Shown here in pieces: positions 18,248-27,057 of a stretch of DNA of 64,000 nt (within the stretch, counting starts at the first letter, position 1; each line of letters opens with the position of its first letter). This DNA comes from Micromonospora radicis. Lineage in GTDB: Bacteria > Actinomycetota > Actinomycetes > Mycobacteriales > Micromonosporaceae. Where the stretch lies: contig NZ_QXEC01000012.1 of the NCBI RefSeq assembly GCF_003583405.1, positions 120,745 to 184,744 on the forward strand, written 5' to 3'. Both the position numbers and the translations under genes were made by a program. The notes below the pieces were generated by a model. The model was given only the letters and a program-made list of their open reading frames with translations. It was not told where the DNA came from and did no database searches.

Positions 18248-18844
18248 ATGGAACTGATCATCGGATTGTTGTGTCTGGTCTTGATCGTCGTGGTGGTGGT
18301 CGGCTTCGGCGTCTCGGTCTACAACGGGCTGGTCCGGGCGCGCAACGCGTACCGCAACGCCTTCGCCCAGATCGACGTGCAGTTGGTCCGCCGGCACGAC
18401 CTGATCCCCAATCTGGTCGAGACCGCCAAGGGCTACCTCAAGCACGAGCGGGAGACCCTGGAGGCGGTGATCACCGCCCGCAACGCCGCGGTCAACGCGC
18501 AGGCCACCGCCGCGGCGGCCCCCGGCGACCCAGCGGCCATGCAGCAGCTCAGCGGCGCGGAGAACGCCCTGACCGCCACCCTGGGCCGGCTGTTCGCGCT
18601 CTCCGAGGCGTACCCGGACCTCAAGGCCAACCAGAACATGATGCAGCTGTCGGAGGAGTTGACCTCCACGGAGAACCGGGTCGCCTTCGCCCGGCAGGCG
18701 TACAACGACGCGGTGATGGGCTACAACAACAAGCGCGAGGTCTTCCCGTCCAGCCTGGTCGCCGGCATGTTCTCGTTCGGGCCCGCCGCGCTGTTCCAGC
18801 CGGACGACCCGACCCAGCGCCAGGCCCCGCAGGTCTCCTTCTGA
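18248..18844 (+). CDS. lemA: LemA-family protein
   Basis: A 198-residue LemA protein: one N-terminal membrane helix (about 3-25) then a long four-helix bundle containing the family segment RRHDLIPNLVETAKGYLKHE and the TENRVAFARQAYNDAV segment. LemA proteins are widespread, often paired with M48 or other membrane proteases, and have no settled biochemical role. ATG 18248 follows CAGGGAG by a few bases. Its stop overlaps the ATG of the M48 protease by one base, so the two are coupled. Confidence 0.93.
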   Translation: MELIIGLLCLVLIVVVVVGFGVSVYNGLVRARNAYRNAFAQIDVQLVRRHDLIPNLVETAKGYLKHERETLEAVITARNAAVNAQATAAAAPGDPAAMQQLSGAENALTATLGRLFALSEAYPDLKANQNMMQLSEELTSTENRVAFARQAYNDAVMGYNNKREVFPSSLVAGMFSFGPAALFQPDDPTQRQAPQVSF

Positions 18845-20859
18845 TGAACTTCTTCGAACGGCAGCGCCAGGTACGCCGGCTGTCGACCCGGCTGGTGCTG
18901 CTGTTCGTGCTGGCCGTGGTCGGCATCGTGGTGGTGGTCAACCTCGCGGCGGTCGTCGCGTTCAACGCCACCACCGCCGACCCGGGCCAGCTCGCCGGCT
19001 TCGTGGCCATGGTGACCGTGGCCACCGTCGCGGCGATCGGGCTGGCCGCGCTGGTGCGTACCCTCGCCCTGCGCGGCGGGGGCGGCAAGGTGGCCCGCGA
19101 GCTGGGCGGGGTGCCGGTGCCGACCGACACCACGGATCCGGAGCTGCGTCGGCTGCGCAACGTCGTCGAGGAGATGGCGCTGGCCTCCGGCGTACCCGTG
19201 CCCGAGGTCTACGTCCTGCCCGAGGAGACGGCGATCAACGCCTTCGCCGCCGGTTGGGGCCCGTCCGACGCGGCCGTGGCGGTCACCTGGGGCGCGTTGC
19301 AGCGGCTCAACCGTGACGAACTCCAGGGGGTCATCGCCCACGAGTTCGCCCACGTGGTGAACGGGGACATGCGGCTCAACATCCGGCTGATGGGGCTGCT
19401 GTTCGGCATCCTGTTCCTGACCGTGATCGGCCGGGGCATGGCCCGCTTCGGGCTGATCAGCGGCGGCGGTCGACAACGCGGCAACAACAGCGGTGGGGCC
19501 AACCCGCTGGCACTGGTCGGGCTGGCGTTGCTGGTCGCCGGGTACGTCGGTGTCCTCGCCGGTCGACTCATCCAGGCCTCGGTGTCCCGGCAGCGGGAGT
19601 ACCTGGCCGACGCCTCGGCCGTGCAGTACACCCGGCAGACCCGGGGCATCGCCGGGGCGCTGAAGAAGATCGGCGGCCTGTCCGACGGCTCCGAGCTGAG
19701 GTCGCCGAAGCGCGACGAGGTGGGGCACATGCTCTTCGGCGAGGCAGCCCGCGCCTCCTGGTTCGCCACCCACCCGCCGCTGGCCAAACGGATTCAGGTG
19801 CTGGACCCCTCGTTCGACCCGGCCGAGCTGCAACGGCTGTCCCGGCAGTGGGCGGCGGCACCGCCGTCGGGCCGGCAGGAGGACGCCGCGCTGGGCCTCG
19901 CCCCGGCCGCCGCGCCGAGCCGGCCCACTCCCGGCCGGCCAGGCCACGGCGGCCCGGGGCAGGGCGCACCGGGGCAGGGCGCCGAGGTGTCGCCCGCCGC
20001 ACCGGCGCTGCCGGTCGCGGGCACCCGGGTACGCCTCGACCCGGCCGACGTACTGGGCCGGGTGGCCGCACCGACCGAGACCGCGTACACCCACGCGGCG
20101 GCGCTGCTCGACCAGATCCCGCAGCCCCTGCTCGACCGGGCCCGTAACCGGCAGACCGCCGTACCGCTGCTGCTCGGTCTGCTGCTCAGCGCCGAGCCGC
20201 AGGTCCGGCAGCACCAGTACGCCGCGCTGGTCGAGCGACACGGTCGGGATCTGGCCGACGCCGCGATCCACGAGGCGCAGGCCCTGGCCGGGCTGCACCC
20301 GATGCTCGTCCTGCCGCTGGCCGAACTGACCTTCCCGGCCCTGCGCGAGCGCCCGGCGCCGGAGTTGGAGTCGCTGCTGGCGGCGGTGTTCACGCTGATC
20401 CACGCGGACGGTTCGATCAACGTCTCCGAGTACTGCCTCTCCCGGCTGCTGCTGGCCGAGATCCAGGAGTTGCTGCGCCCGGACTCCCGCTGGCGGACCG
20501 ACCGGCGCACGCTCACCGACAGCCGGTCGGCGGCGGCCTTCCTGCTGGCCACGCTCGCCCAGGTGGGGCACGGTGAGCCGGCCGAGGCCGAGCGCGCCTT
20601 CCAGGCCGGCATGGGCACCCTGTTGCCCGGCACCTCGTGGACGTACGCGCCGCCGGAGAACGGCGTGCTGGCCCTGGAGACCGCCTGGCCGGTGCTGGAC
20701 GGGCTGCGACCCGGGGACAAGGAACGCTTGGTCGCGGCGGTGGTGGCGGTGATCAGCCACGACGGGGAGATGACCGTCGCCGAGATCGAGTTGCTGCGCA
20801 CCATCTGCGGCCTGCTGCACTGCCCGCTGCCGCCGATGGCCGGCAGCGGGATCGGTTGA
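18844..20859 (+). CDS. M48-family zinc metalloprotease (HtpX-like) with C-terminal TerB-like region
   Basis: A 671-residue membrane protease. Four helices (about 18-40, 50-72, 183-200, 222-243) embed an M48 peptidase domain with zinc motif HEFAH (166-170) and the third ligand in REYLADA (E252). A Gly/Pro/Gln linker (about 375-395) leads to an extra domain of nearly 270 residues holding two acidic helical segments, FTLIHADGSINVSE (about 516-529) and VVAVISHDGEMTVAE (about 631-645), that resemble TerB-type tellurite-resistance repeats. HtpX-like enzymes degrade misfolded membrane proteins. Pairing with lemA is a known arrangement; the TerB-like tail suggests stress or metal sensing, which is inference. 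Confidence 0.88.
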   Translation: MNFFERQRQVRRLSTRLVLLFVLAVVGIVVVVNLAAVVAFNATTADPGQLAGFVAMVTVATVAAIGLAALVRTLALRGGGGKVARELGGVPVPTDTTDPELRRLRNVVEEMALASGVPVPEVYVLPEETAINAFAAGWGPSDAAVAVTWGALQRLNRDELQGVIAHEFAHVVNGDMRLNIRLMGLLFGILFLTVIGRGMARFGLISGGGRQRGNNSGGANPLALVGLALLVAGYVGVLAGRLIQASVSRQREYLADASAVQYTRQTRGIAGALKKIGGLSDGSELRSPKRDEVGHMLFGEAARASWFATHPPLAKRIQVLDPSFDPAELQRLSRQWAAAPPSGRQEDAALGLAPAAAPSRPTPGRPGHGGPGQGAPGQGAEVSPAAPALPVAGTRVRLDPADVLGRVAAPTETAYTHAAALLDQIPQPLLDRARNRQTAVPLLLGLLLSAEPQVRQHQYAALVERHGRDLADAAIHEAQALAGLHPMLVLPLAELTFPALRERPAPELESLLAAVFTLIHADGSINVSEYCLSRLLLAEIQELLRPDSRWRTDRRTLTDSRSAAAFLLATLAQVGHGEPAEAERAFQAGMGTLLPGTSWTYAPPENGVLALETAWPVLDGLRPGDKERLVAAVVAVISHDGEMTVAEIELLRTICGLLHCPLPPMAGSGIG

Positions 20860-20893
20860 CCGGGCCGGGCGCCGGGATGGCATCCTCGGCGGG

Positions 20894-22177
20894 GTGACCA
20901 GCGAGACGACCGACGACTGGCGGCGACCGGGCCCGACCCCGGAGCAGCGGCGGCTGGACCTCTACGCCGGGCTGACGGCGACGATCCTGGCGCTGTTCAG
21001 CCTCACCCTCGCCCGCAGCACCGGGATGTTCCTGCTCGGGCCACCGCCGTCGGACCTCGAACAGATCCTCTGGACCATCGCGGTGCCGCTGCCGTTGATC
21101 TGGCGACGCCGCTACCCCACCGCCACCGCGCTGATCGTCTCGGCCGCGTTCATCGGGGCACAGGTCCGGGCCGTGCCCGAGTGGCAGCTGTCCCAGTGGG
21201 CGCTGTTCGCCGCCATCTTCACCCTCGGCGCCTGGGGGCCGGACCACCGGCGGTCCCGGCTGGTGCGCGTCGGCGTCATCGCCGCCATGTTCGTCTGGAT
21301 GGCGGTGGCGTACGTGATCAGCTACCGCAGCCTCTCCCCGGACACCTTCGCCGACGCGATCGGGCCGGTGCCGCCGCTGCTCGCCGCGATCGTCACCGGC
21401 GTACTGATCAACGTGCTGTTCTTCGGGTTCGCGTACTTCTTCGGCGAGACCGCGTGGGTCGCCGCCCGGCGTGAGCACGAGCTGGCCGCGCAGGCCGAGG
21501 CGCTGCGCCGCTCGCAGGCCGAGGCGCGAGAGCACGCGGTGGTCGGTGAGCGGGTCCGGATCGCCCGGGAACTGCACGACGTCGTCGCCCACCACGTCTC
21601 GGTGATGGGGGTGCAGGCGGCAGCCTGCCGCCGGGTCTTCGACAAGGATCCGGCGAAGGCCCGCACGGCGCTGGCCTCGATCGAGCAGAGTGCCCGCACG
21701 GCCGTGGACGAGTTGCGCCGGATGCTCGGTGTGTTGCGGGCCGGCGACCGCGAACCGGCGCGGGCGCAGCAGCAGGCCGCCGGGATCGACCAGGTCGACG
21801 CGGTGCTCGCCCGGGCCCGCGAGGCCGGGCTCCAGGCCGCCCTCGGGGTGTACGGCGCCCCGACGCCGCTGCCGGAGTCGGTGTCGCAGGCCGCGTACCG
21901 GGTGGTGCAGGAGGCGGTGACGAACACCCTGAAGCACGCCACCGGGGTGCGGGTGCTCGACGTGCGGATCCGTTATCTGGCGCAGGAGGTGGAGGTCGAG
22001 GTGACCGACGACGGCCGGGCGACCCGCCCGGCGAACGCCGACGGGCTGGGACTGGTCGGGATGCGGGAGCGGGTCGCGACCCACGGGGGTGAACTGGAGG
22101 TCGGGCCGCGTACCGGCGGTGGCTGGCGGGTACGGGTCCGGTTTCCGCTGCCGGTGACGGTGGGAGGGGCGGCATGA
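20894..22177 (+). CDS. NarL-type sensor histidine kinase
   Basis: A 427-residue membrane histidine kinase of the HisKA_3 (NarX/DesK-like) class. About five membrane helices (residues 25-185) form the sensor; the phospho-acceptor is H228 in RIARELHDVVAHH, and the HATPase domain carries QEAVTNTLKHA and the G-box GLGLVGMRERV. GTG 20894 is the likely start. Its stop overlaps the response-regulator ATG (ATGA). The next operon is an ABC exporter, a common target of such pairs in actinobacteria. The signal is unknown. Confidence 0.92.
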   Translation: MTSETTDDWRRPGPTPEQRRLDLYAGLTATILALFSLTLARSTGMFLLGPPPSDLEQILWTIAVPLPLIWRRRYPTATALIVSAAFIGAQVRAVPEWQLSQWALFAAIFTLGAWGPDHRRSRLVRVGVIAAMFVWMAVAYVISYRSLSPDTFADAIGPVPPLLAAIVTGVLINVLFFGFAYFFGETAWVAARREHELAAQAEALRRSQAEAREHAVVGERVRIARELHDVVAHHVSVMGVQAAACRRVFDKDPAKARTALASIEQSARTAVDELRRMLGVLRAGDREPARAQQQAAGIDQVDAVLARAREAGLQAALGVYGAPTPLPESVSQAAYRVVQEAVTNTLKHATGVRVLDVRIRYLAQEVEVEVTDDGRATRPANADGLGLVGMRERVATHGGELEVGPRTGGGWRVRVRFPLPVTVGGAA

Positions 22178-22887
22178 GCACCGGTCGCGGGTCGGGCGAG
22201 GACGGGATCGGCCGGCCGATCCGGGTGCTGCTCGCCGACGACCACCATCTGGTGCGGACCGGCTTCCGGGTCATTCTGGAGATCGAGGACGATATCGAGG
22301 TGGTCGGCGAGGCCGCCAACGGGGAACGGGCGGTCGGCATGGCCCGGGCCCTGCGCCCGGACGTGGTGCTGATGGACGTGGAGATGCCCGAGGTCGACGG
22401 GTTGGAGGCGACCCGGCGGATCAGCCTCGACGCGGACCAGCCGGGTCCGGCGGTGCTGATCCTCACCACCTTCGACCGCGACGACTACCTGTTCGCGGCG
22501 CTGCGCGCCGGTGCCAGTGGGTTCCTGCTGAAGAACGGCACCCCGGAGGCGCTGGTCGAGGCGATCCGGGTGGTGGCCCGGGGGGACGGACTGCTCGCAC
22601 CGGAACTCACCCGGCGGGTGATCGCCACCTTCGCCCGGCCCGGCGGCCCGACCGGTGCCGGGGTCGATCCGGCGGCGGCCCTGCGTCACCTCACGCCCCG
22701 CGAGCGGGAGGTCCTGGTCCTGGTCGCCGGGGGTGCCAGCAACGCCGAGATCGCCACCGCGCTGCACCTCGGCGAGGCGACGGTCAAGTCACACGTGAGC
22801 CGGGTGCTGGCCAAGTTGGAGCTGCGCGACCGGGTGCAGGCGGTGGTCTTCGCGTACGAGCAGGGGGTGGTCCGGCCCGGCGGCTGA
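22174..22887 (+). CDS. NarL/FixJ-family response regulator
   Basis: A 237-residue response regulator, partner of the preceding kinase. The receiver domain (about 15-135) has the phospho-acceptor D68 in DVVLMDVEMPEVDG and the conserved Thr and Lys in LTTFD and LKNG. A LuxR-type helix-turn-helix (about 170-232) follows, with LTPREREVLVLVAGGASNAE. It overlaps the kinase gene by four bases. A terminator hairpin begins one base after the stop, so the exporter genes are a separate transcript. Confidence 0.94.
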   Translation: MSTGRGSGEDGIGRPIRVLLADDHHLVRTGFRVILEIEDDIEVVGEAANGERAVGMARALRPDVVLMDVEMPEVDGLEATRRISLDADQPGPAVLILTTFDRDDYLFAALRAGASGFLLKNGTPEALVEAIRVVARGDGLLAPELTRRVIATFARPGGPTGAGVDPAAALRHLTPREREVLVLVAGGASNAEIATALHLGEATVKSHVSRVLAKLELRDRVQAVVFAYEQGVVRPGG

Positions 22888-22913
22888 GCGGCTCCACCGC
22901 GAGGCGGAGCCGC
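22888..22913 (+). terminator. hairpin terminator after the two-component operon
   Basis: GCGGCTCC (22888-22895) and GGAGCCGC (22906-22913) form a perfect 8-bp stem with a 10-base loop right after the stop codon. There is no U-tract. Confidence 0.55.
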
Positions 22914-22955
22914 GATCTCCGTCCCGGGGCGGAGGGCAGTCGATCATCGAGGGCC

Positions 22956-22961
22956 TAGCGT
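22956..22961 (+). promoter_or_regulatory. -10 box (TAGCGT) for leaderless ABC exporter transcript
   Basis: TAGCGT ends 7 bases before GTG 22969. No good -35 is visible. Confidence 0.45.
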
Positions 22962-22968
22962 GGGCAGC

Positions 22969-23862
22969 GTGACCACTGTGCTCCGTCTGGACGGCGTCGA
23001 CCGCAGCTTCGGCGACCGTCAGGTGCTCAAGAACGTGTCCTTCGATGTGGTTGCCGGTCGGATGACCGGCTTCGTCGGCGGAAACGGCGCCGGCAAGACC
23101 ACCACCATGCGGATCGTCCTCGGCGTGCTGGCCGCCGACGCCGGCCGGGTGACGTGGCGGGACGCCCCGCTGACCCGGCAGGTACGCGGACGCTTCGGTT
23201 ACATGCCGGAGGAACGTGGCCTCTATCCGAAGATGAGCGTCCGCGAGCAGGTGGTCTACCTGGGTCGGCTGCACGGGCTGACCGCCGAGGCCGCCCGGCG
23301 CTCGACCGACGCGCTGCTGGAGCGGATCGGGCTCGGTGAGCGGGGCGACGACCTGTTGGAGACCCTGTCGCTGGGCAACCAGCAGCGTGCCCAGATCGCC
23401 GCCGCGCTGGTGCACGATCCCGAGGTGCTGGTGCTCGACGAGCCGTTCTCCGGGCTCGACCCGATGGCCGTGGACACCATCGTGGCGGTGCTGCGGGAGC
23501 GGGCCGCCGCCGGCGCCCCGGTGCTGTTCTCCAGCCACCAGCTGGACGTCGTCGAGCGGCTCTGCGACGACCTGGTGATCATCGCTGGGGGTTCGATCCG
23601 TGCGGCCGGCAGCCGCGAGCGGTTGCGCGCCGCGTACACCACGCCCCGGTACGAGTTGGTGGTGGAGACCGACGCCGGTTGGCTGCGCGACCAGCCGGGA
23701 GTCACCCTCGTCGACCTGGACGGCGCCCGCGCCGTCTTCGACCTCGCGCCCGGCGCGGACGAACAGGTCGTGCTGCGCACCGCGCTGGACCGTGGCCCGG
23801 TCCGCGCGTTCCGCCCGATCGCTCCGTCCCTCGCCGAGATCTTCCGAGAGGTCGCCAAGTGA
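22969..23862 (+). CDS. ABC exporter ATP-binding subunit
   Basis: A 297-residue ATPase of an ABC-2-type exporter. Walker A GGNGAGKTTT, signature LSLGNQQRAQIAAALVHDP and Walker B VLVLDEPFSGLDP are all intact; the C-terminal extension (about 215-297) is typical of drug or sodium exporters such as NatA. I chose GTG 22969, 7 bases after TAGCGT, over an in-frame GTG at 22960 that has GAGGG ahead of it. The stop overlaps the permease GTG. Substrate is unknown; the adjacent two-component system may control it. Confidence 0.92.
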   Translation: MTTVLRLDGVDRSFGDRQVLKNVSFDVVAGRMTGFVGGNGAGKTTTMRIVLGVLAADAGRVTWRDAPLTRQVRGRFGYMPEERGLYPKMSVREQVVYLGRLHGLTAEAARRSTDALLERIGLGERGDDLLETLSLGNQQRAQIAAALVHDPEVLVLDEPFSGLDPMAVDTIVAVLRERAAAGAPVLFSSHQLDVVERLCDDLVIIAGGSIRAAGSRERLRAAYTTPRYELVVETDAGWLRDQPGVTLVDLDGARAVFDLAPGADEQVVLRTALDRGPVRAFRPIAPSLAEIFREVAK

Positions 23863-24920
23863 ACACCATCCAGGCCACCCGTCTGGTCGCCGCCCGCGAG
23901 ATCCGGGTCAAGCTGCGCGACCGTACCTTCCTGATCAGCACGGTCGTCTTCCTGCTGGTCGCGGCGGCGGCGACCATCCTGCCGCCACTGCTGTCCGGCG
24001 GGCCGTCCACGGTGGCGGCGACCGAGGCGGCGGCCGGTCCGCTGCGCGAGGCCGGGCTCCAGGTGCGCGTGGTACCCGACGACGCCGCCGCCGAGCAGGC
24101 CGTCCGGGACGGTGACGCGGACGCCGCGGTCGTCGCCGGCCCGCTGGTGCTCGCCATGGACGACGCGCCCGGCGACGTGGTCAACGCGCTGAGCACCCGA
24201 CCGCCGGTCGAGTTGTTGAACCCGGACGCGGTGGATCCGGTGCTGGCCTTCCTGGTGCCGTTCGCGTTCGCGTTCATCTTCTTCATCACCTCGCAGACCT
24301 TCGGCGTGCAGATCGCGCAGAGCATCATCGAGGAGAAGCAGACCCGGATCGTGGAGATCCTCGTCGCCGCGGTACCGGTGAGGGCGTTGCTGGCCGGCAA
24401 GATGCTCGCCGGCACGATCCTCGCGCTGGGGCAGATCGCGCTGGTCGCGCTGGTCGCCGTGGCCGGCATGGCCTTCGGCGGCAGCAGTGGGCTGCTCTCG
24501 CTGCTCGGCCCGGCGATCGGCTGGTTCATCCCGTTCTTCCTGCTCGGCTTCTTGCTGATCGCGGCCATGTGGGCGGCGGCCGGCGCGCTGGTCAACCGGT
24601 TGGAGGACATCGGTGGCGTGTCGACGCCGGTGCAGCTCGCGGTGATGCTGCCGTTCTTCGCGGTGATCTTCCTCAACGACAACGCCACCGCCATGCGGGT
24701 GCTGTCCTACCTGCCGTTCTCGTCGCCGACGGCGATGCCGTTGCGGCTGTTCGGCGGGGATGCCGCCGGCTGGGAACCGGTCGCCTCGCTGGCCCTGTTG
24801 CTGGTGGCGGCGGTCGGGTTCCTGCTCGCCGGGGCCCGGGTGTACGAGGGGTCGTTGCTGCGTACCAACGGGCGCACCTCGGTCCGGACCGCCTGGCGGG
24901 AGCGCGAGACGCTGGGCTGA
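23859..24920 (+). CDS. ABC exporter permease subunit (ABC-2 / NatB-like)
   Basis: A 353-residue permease partner of the preceding ATPase. One N-terminal helix (about 22-42), an extracytoplasmic domain (about 43-125), then five or six helices in the second half (from about 130) make the ABC-2/NatB layout; the segment IIEEKQTRIVEILVAAVP is the conserved cytoplasmic coupling loop. GTG 23859 overlaps the ATPase stop (GTGA). A strong terminator follows. Likely exports a drug, peptide or ion; no closer call is justified. Confidence 0.9.
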   Translation: MNTIQATRLVAAREIRVKLRDRTFLISTVVFLLVAAAATILPPLLSGGPSTVAATEAAAGPLREAGLQVRVVPDDAAAEQAVRDGDADAAVVAGPLVLAMDDAPGDVVNALSTRPPVELLNPDAVDPVLAFLVPFAFAFIFFITSQTFGVQIAQSIIEEKQTRIVEILVAAVPVRALLAGKMLAGTILALGQIALVALVAVAGMAFGGSSGLLSLLGPAIGWFIPFFLLGFLLIAAMWAAAGALVNRLEDIGGVSTPVQLAVMLPFFAVIFLNDNATAMRVLSYLPFSSPTAMPLRLFGGDAAGWEPVASLALLLVAAVGFLLAGARVYEGSLLRTNGRTSVRTAWRERETLG

Positions 24921-24935
24921 CAACGCGACTGCGGG

Positions 24936-24968
24936 TGCCGGCGTCCCACCTCGGAGGGAACGCCGGCA
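24936..24968 (+). terminator. terminator after the ABC exporter operon
   Basis: TGCCGGCGTCCC pairs with GGGAACGCCGGCA (one bulged A) around an ACCTCGGA loop, 16 bases after the permease stop. Confidence 0.65.
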
Positions 24969-25072
24969 TCGGACTTTCATCCTTTTACGTGATGAATGGC
25001 CGCATAACGGTCAGATCGCCACCAGAACCCTAGCCTCCTGATGGAACGCAACACCTATCGAGGAGGTACTGA

Positions 25073-25672
25073 ATGAAGCTGAGACTGACCACCGCGGCCC
25101 TGGTGGGTGCCGCAGGGCTGATGGGCTCCCTGTTGGTCGGGGCGCCCGCGCAGGCCGACACCTGTCTGGAGGGCATCGGCTGCACGACCGACGTGACCTT
25201 CGAGGTGACCGCCGGGGCGTTGCAGATCACCGTGCCGGACGACGTGACCCTCACCAACAACGGCGCGCCCGGCGGGTACGCCTACGGCCAACTCGGCGAC
25301 ATCCTGGTCGAGGACCTCCGGGCCGAGGCGGGGGTCGGCTGGACCACGACCGTCAGCAGCACCGACTTCACCACCGGCCCGGGCCCTGTCTTCGGCCCGG
25401 GGGAGTCGATCCCCAATGACGACGTCTACTACTGCTCCGGCACCGGCACCACCACCGGTACCGGCCTCTTCACCCCCGGACAGGCGGGCCCGTGCACCGC
25501 GCCCCCGCCGCCCAGCGGTGCGGCGCTCGGCGGCACCGTGACCGCCTACAGCCACGACACCACCGGCACCGGTAACAACACGGCGCTCTGGGATCCGCTG
25601 CTCACCGTCTCGATCCCGCTCGCGACGATCGCCGGACCGTTCACCGGCACCGTCACGCACAGCGTCTCCTGA
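25073..25672 (+). CDS. secreted WxL-domain-like protein
   Basis: A 199-residue secreted protein. A clear signal peptide ends APAQA at about residue 29. The mature protein is a Thr/Gly-rich beta domain containing the segment GWTTTVSSTDFTTGPG, which resembles the WxL surface domain of Gram-positive bacteria. Four cysteines (two near the N-terminus, one in YYCSG and one in GPCTAP) could form disulfides. AGGAGG (25061-25066) precedes ATG 25073 by six bases. It is followed after five bases by a DUF916-like membrane-anchored protein, the usual partner of WxL proteins. It probably binds peptidoglycan or the partner; this is inference. Confidence 0.75.
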   Translation: MKLRLTTAALVGAAGLMGSLLVGAPAQADTCLEGIGCTTDVTFEVTAGALQITVPDDVTLTNNGAPGGYAYGQLGDILVEDLRAEAGVGWTTTVSSTDFTTGPGPVFGPGESIPNDDVYYCSGTGTTTGTGLFTPGQAGPCTAPPPPSGAALGGTVTAYSHDTTGTGNNTALWDPLLTVSIPLATIAGPFTGTVTHSVS

Positions 25673-25677
25673 GCCTG

Positions 25678-26754
25678 ATGGCCTCAGCGACAACCCGTTC
25701 GTGGGGTGTGCCGGTCGCGGCGCTCGCCATCCTGGCGACCAGCGTCGTGATCGGCGCCCCTGCGCACGCCGCCGATCGGGACCGCAGCCCCAGCCCGAGC
25801 CCCACCCTGACCCAGAGCCCGCCCCCGCGGGCGTCCGGCAGCATCGGGATCCGCCTCGCCGAGGCGTCGGTGGACCGACGGGACGACCCGCGCGCGCAGG
25901 TCTACATCGTCGACCACGTCAAACCGGGCACCTGGATGACCCGGCGGATCGAGGTCAACAACTCCTCCGACACCCCGCACCGGATCGCTCTCGGGGTGGC
26001 CGCGTCCGAGATCAAGAACCACGAGTTCGTGCCGGCGCCGGAGCCTGACGCCAACGAACTACCCGAGTGGATCACCTTCGACGAGCCGACCATCGTGGCC
26101 GCGCCGCAGAGCACCACGACCGTCCTGGCCACCATCGCCGTGCCGCCGTCGGCCACCCGGGGCGAGCGCTACGGCACGATCTGGGCGACCGTCGGCGCCG
26201 CCGAGCGCCGCGACTCGACGATGACCGTACGCAAAGTCAACCAGGTCGGTATCCGGGTGTATCTCGACGTCGGCCGGGGCGGCGAGCCGCCGTCGGACTT
26301 CCGGATCGAGAACCTGGTGCCGGGCCGCACCGAGCAGGGCGACCCGGTGGTACGGGCCAGGGTCCGCAACACCGGCGAACGCGCCCTCGACCTGACCGGC
26401 AAGCTGTGGCTCTCCGACGGCCCGGGCGGGCTGGCCGCCGGCCCGTTCGCCGCCCGGCTCGGCACCACCCTGCTCCCCGGCGACACCGCCCATCTTGAGG
26501 TGGTACTCGACCGGGAGCTGCCCAACGGCCCGTGGCAGGCCCGGCTGCGGGTGGAGAGCGGGCGGATCCACCGGGAGGTCACCGCGGAGATCACCTTCCC
26601 GGAGCAACACGGCTCCTGGGGGTTGCCGACGACCTTCTCCGAACAACTACCGATGATCATCATGATCAGCGGCGCCGTCGCCACCGTCGCCGGTGTGGTG
26701 ATGGTCGTCGCCTACCGGCGCGCCCGGCGCCGCAGGTACCAGTTCGTCCACTGA
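25678..26754 (+). CDS. DUF916-like (WxL-interacting) membrane-anchored surface protein
   Basis: A 358-residue exported protein: signal peptide ending GAPAHA (about residue 31), a short Ser/Pro spacer, and a beta-sandwich domain (about 50-190) with the DUF916-like pattern KPGTWMTRRIEVNNSSDTPH and VPPSATRGERYGTIWA. A second Ig-like domain (about 195-310) precedes one C-terminal membrane helix (about 322-345) with a basic cytoplasmic tail. In Firmicutes such proteins bind WxL proteins at the cell surface; here the WxL-like gene is immediately upstream and surely co-transcribed. Function in this organism is unknown. Confidence 0.75.
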   Translation: MASATTRSWGVPVAALAILATSVVIGAPAHAADRDRSPSPSPTLTQSPPPRASGSIGIRLAEASVDRRDDPRAQVYIVDHVKPGTWMTRRIEVNNSSDTPHRIALGVAASEIKNHEFVPAPEPDANELPEWITFDEPTIVAAPQSTTTVLATIAVPPSATRGERYGTIWATVGAAERRDSTMTVRKVNQVGIRVYLDVGRGGEPPSDFRIENLVPGRTEQGDPVVRARVRNTGERALDLTGKLWLSDGPGGLAAGPFAARLGTTLLPGDTAHLEVVLDRELPNGPWQARLRVESGRIHREVTAEITFPEQHGSWGLPTTFSEQLPMIIMISGAVATVAGVVMVVAYRRARRRRYQFVH

Positions 26755-26766
26755 GCGGGCGACCGT

Positions 26767-27009
26767 CGGCCACCGCAGCTCCGCCCAGCCGGCCGGCAGC
26801 CTCGGCACCGGCCACGCCGGGTCCGGGCGCCAGGCCGCCAAGGACTCGTCCCACCAGCGCTCCCCCGCGTCGAGCAGGGCGGGGGTGTCCACCCCGATCG
26901 GGGTACGCCGGAACGGGTCCTGGAGGTTGAAGTACCAGCCGGCGAAGGCGCGCCGCGGGCCCGACCAGAACACGTCGATCGAGTGCGCCTCACCGGGACG
27001 CTGGAGCAT
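26767..27009 (-). pseudogene. remnant of a DUF402-family gene
   Basis: The frame from ATG 27009 encodes a stretch recognisable as the second half of DUF402 proteins: HSIDVFWSG, FAGWYFNLQDPFRRTPIGVD, then WWDESLAAWRPDPAWPVP. The normal N-terminal half is missing because the frame is bounded upstream by the stop codon of the neighbouring HTH gene, and the conserved middle block rich in Asp/Trp/Lys between GVD and the C-terminal helix is deleted. The frame stays open past the domain end into antisense of the DUF916-like gene. DUF402 enzymes are small phosphatases. This copy is almost certainly non-functional. Confidence 0.65.
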
Positions 27010-27057
27010 CCGGCGGCGAACCGCCCCGCCCCCGTCATCGATCCCCCGACCGCGCCG

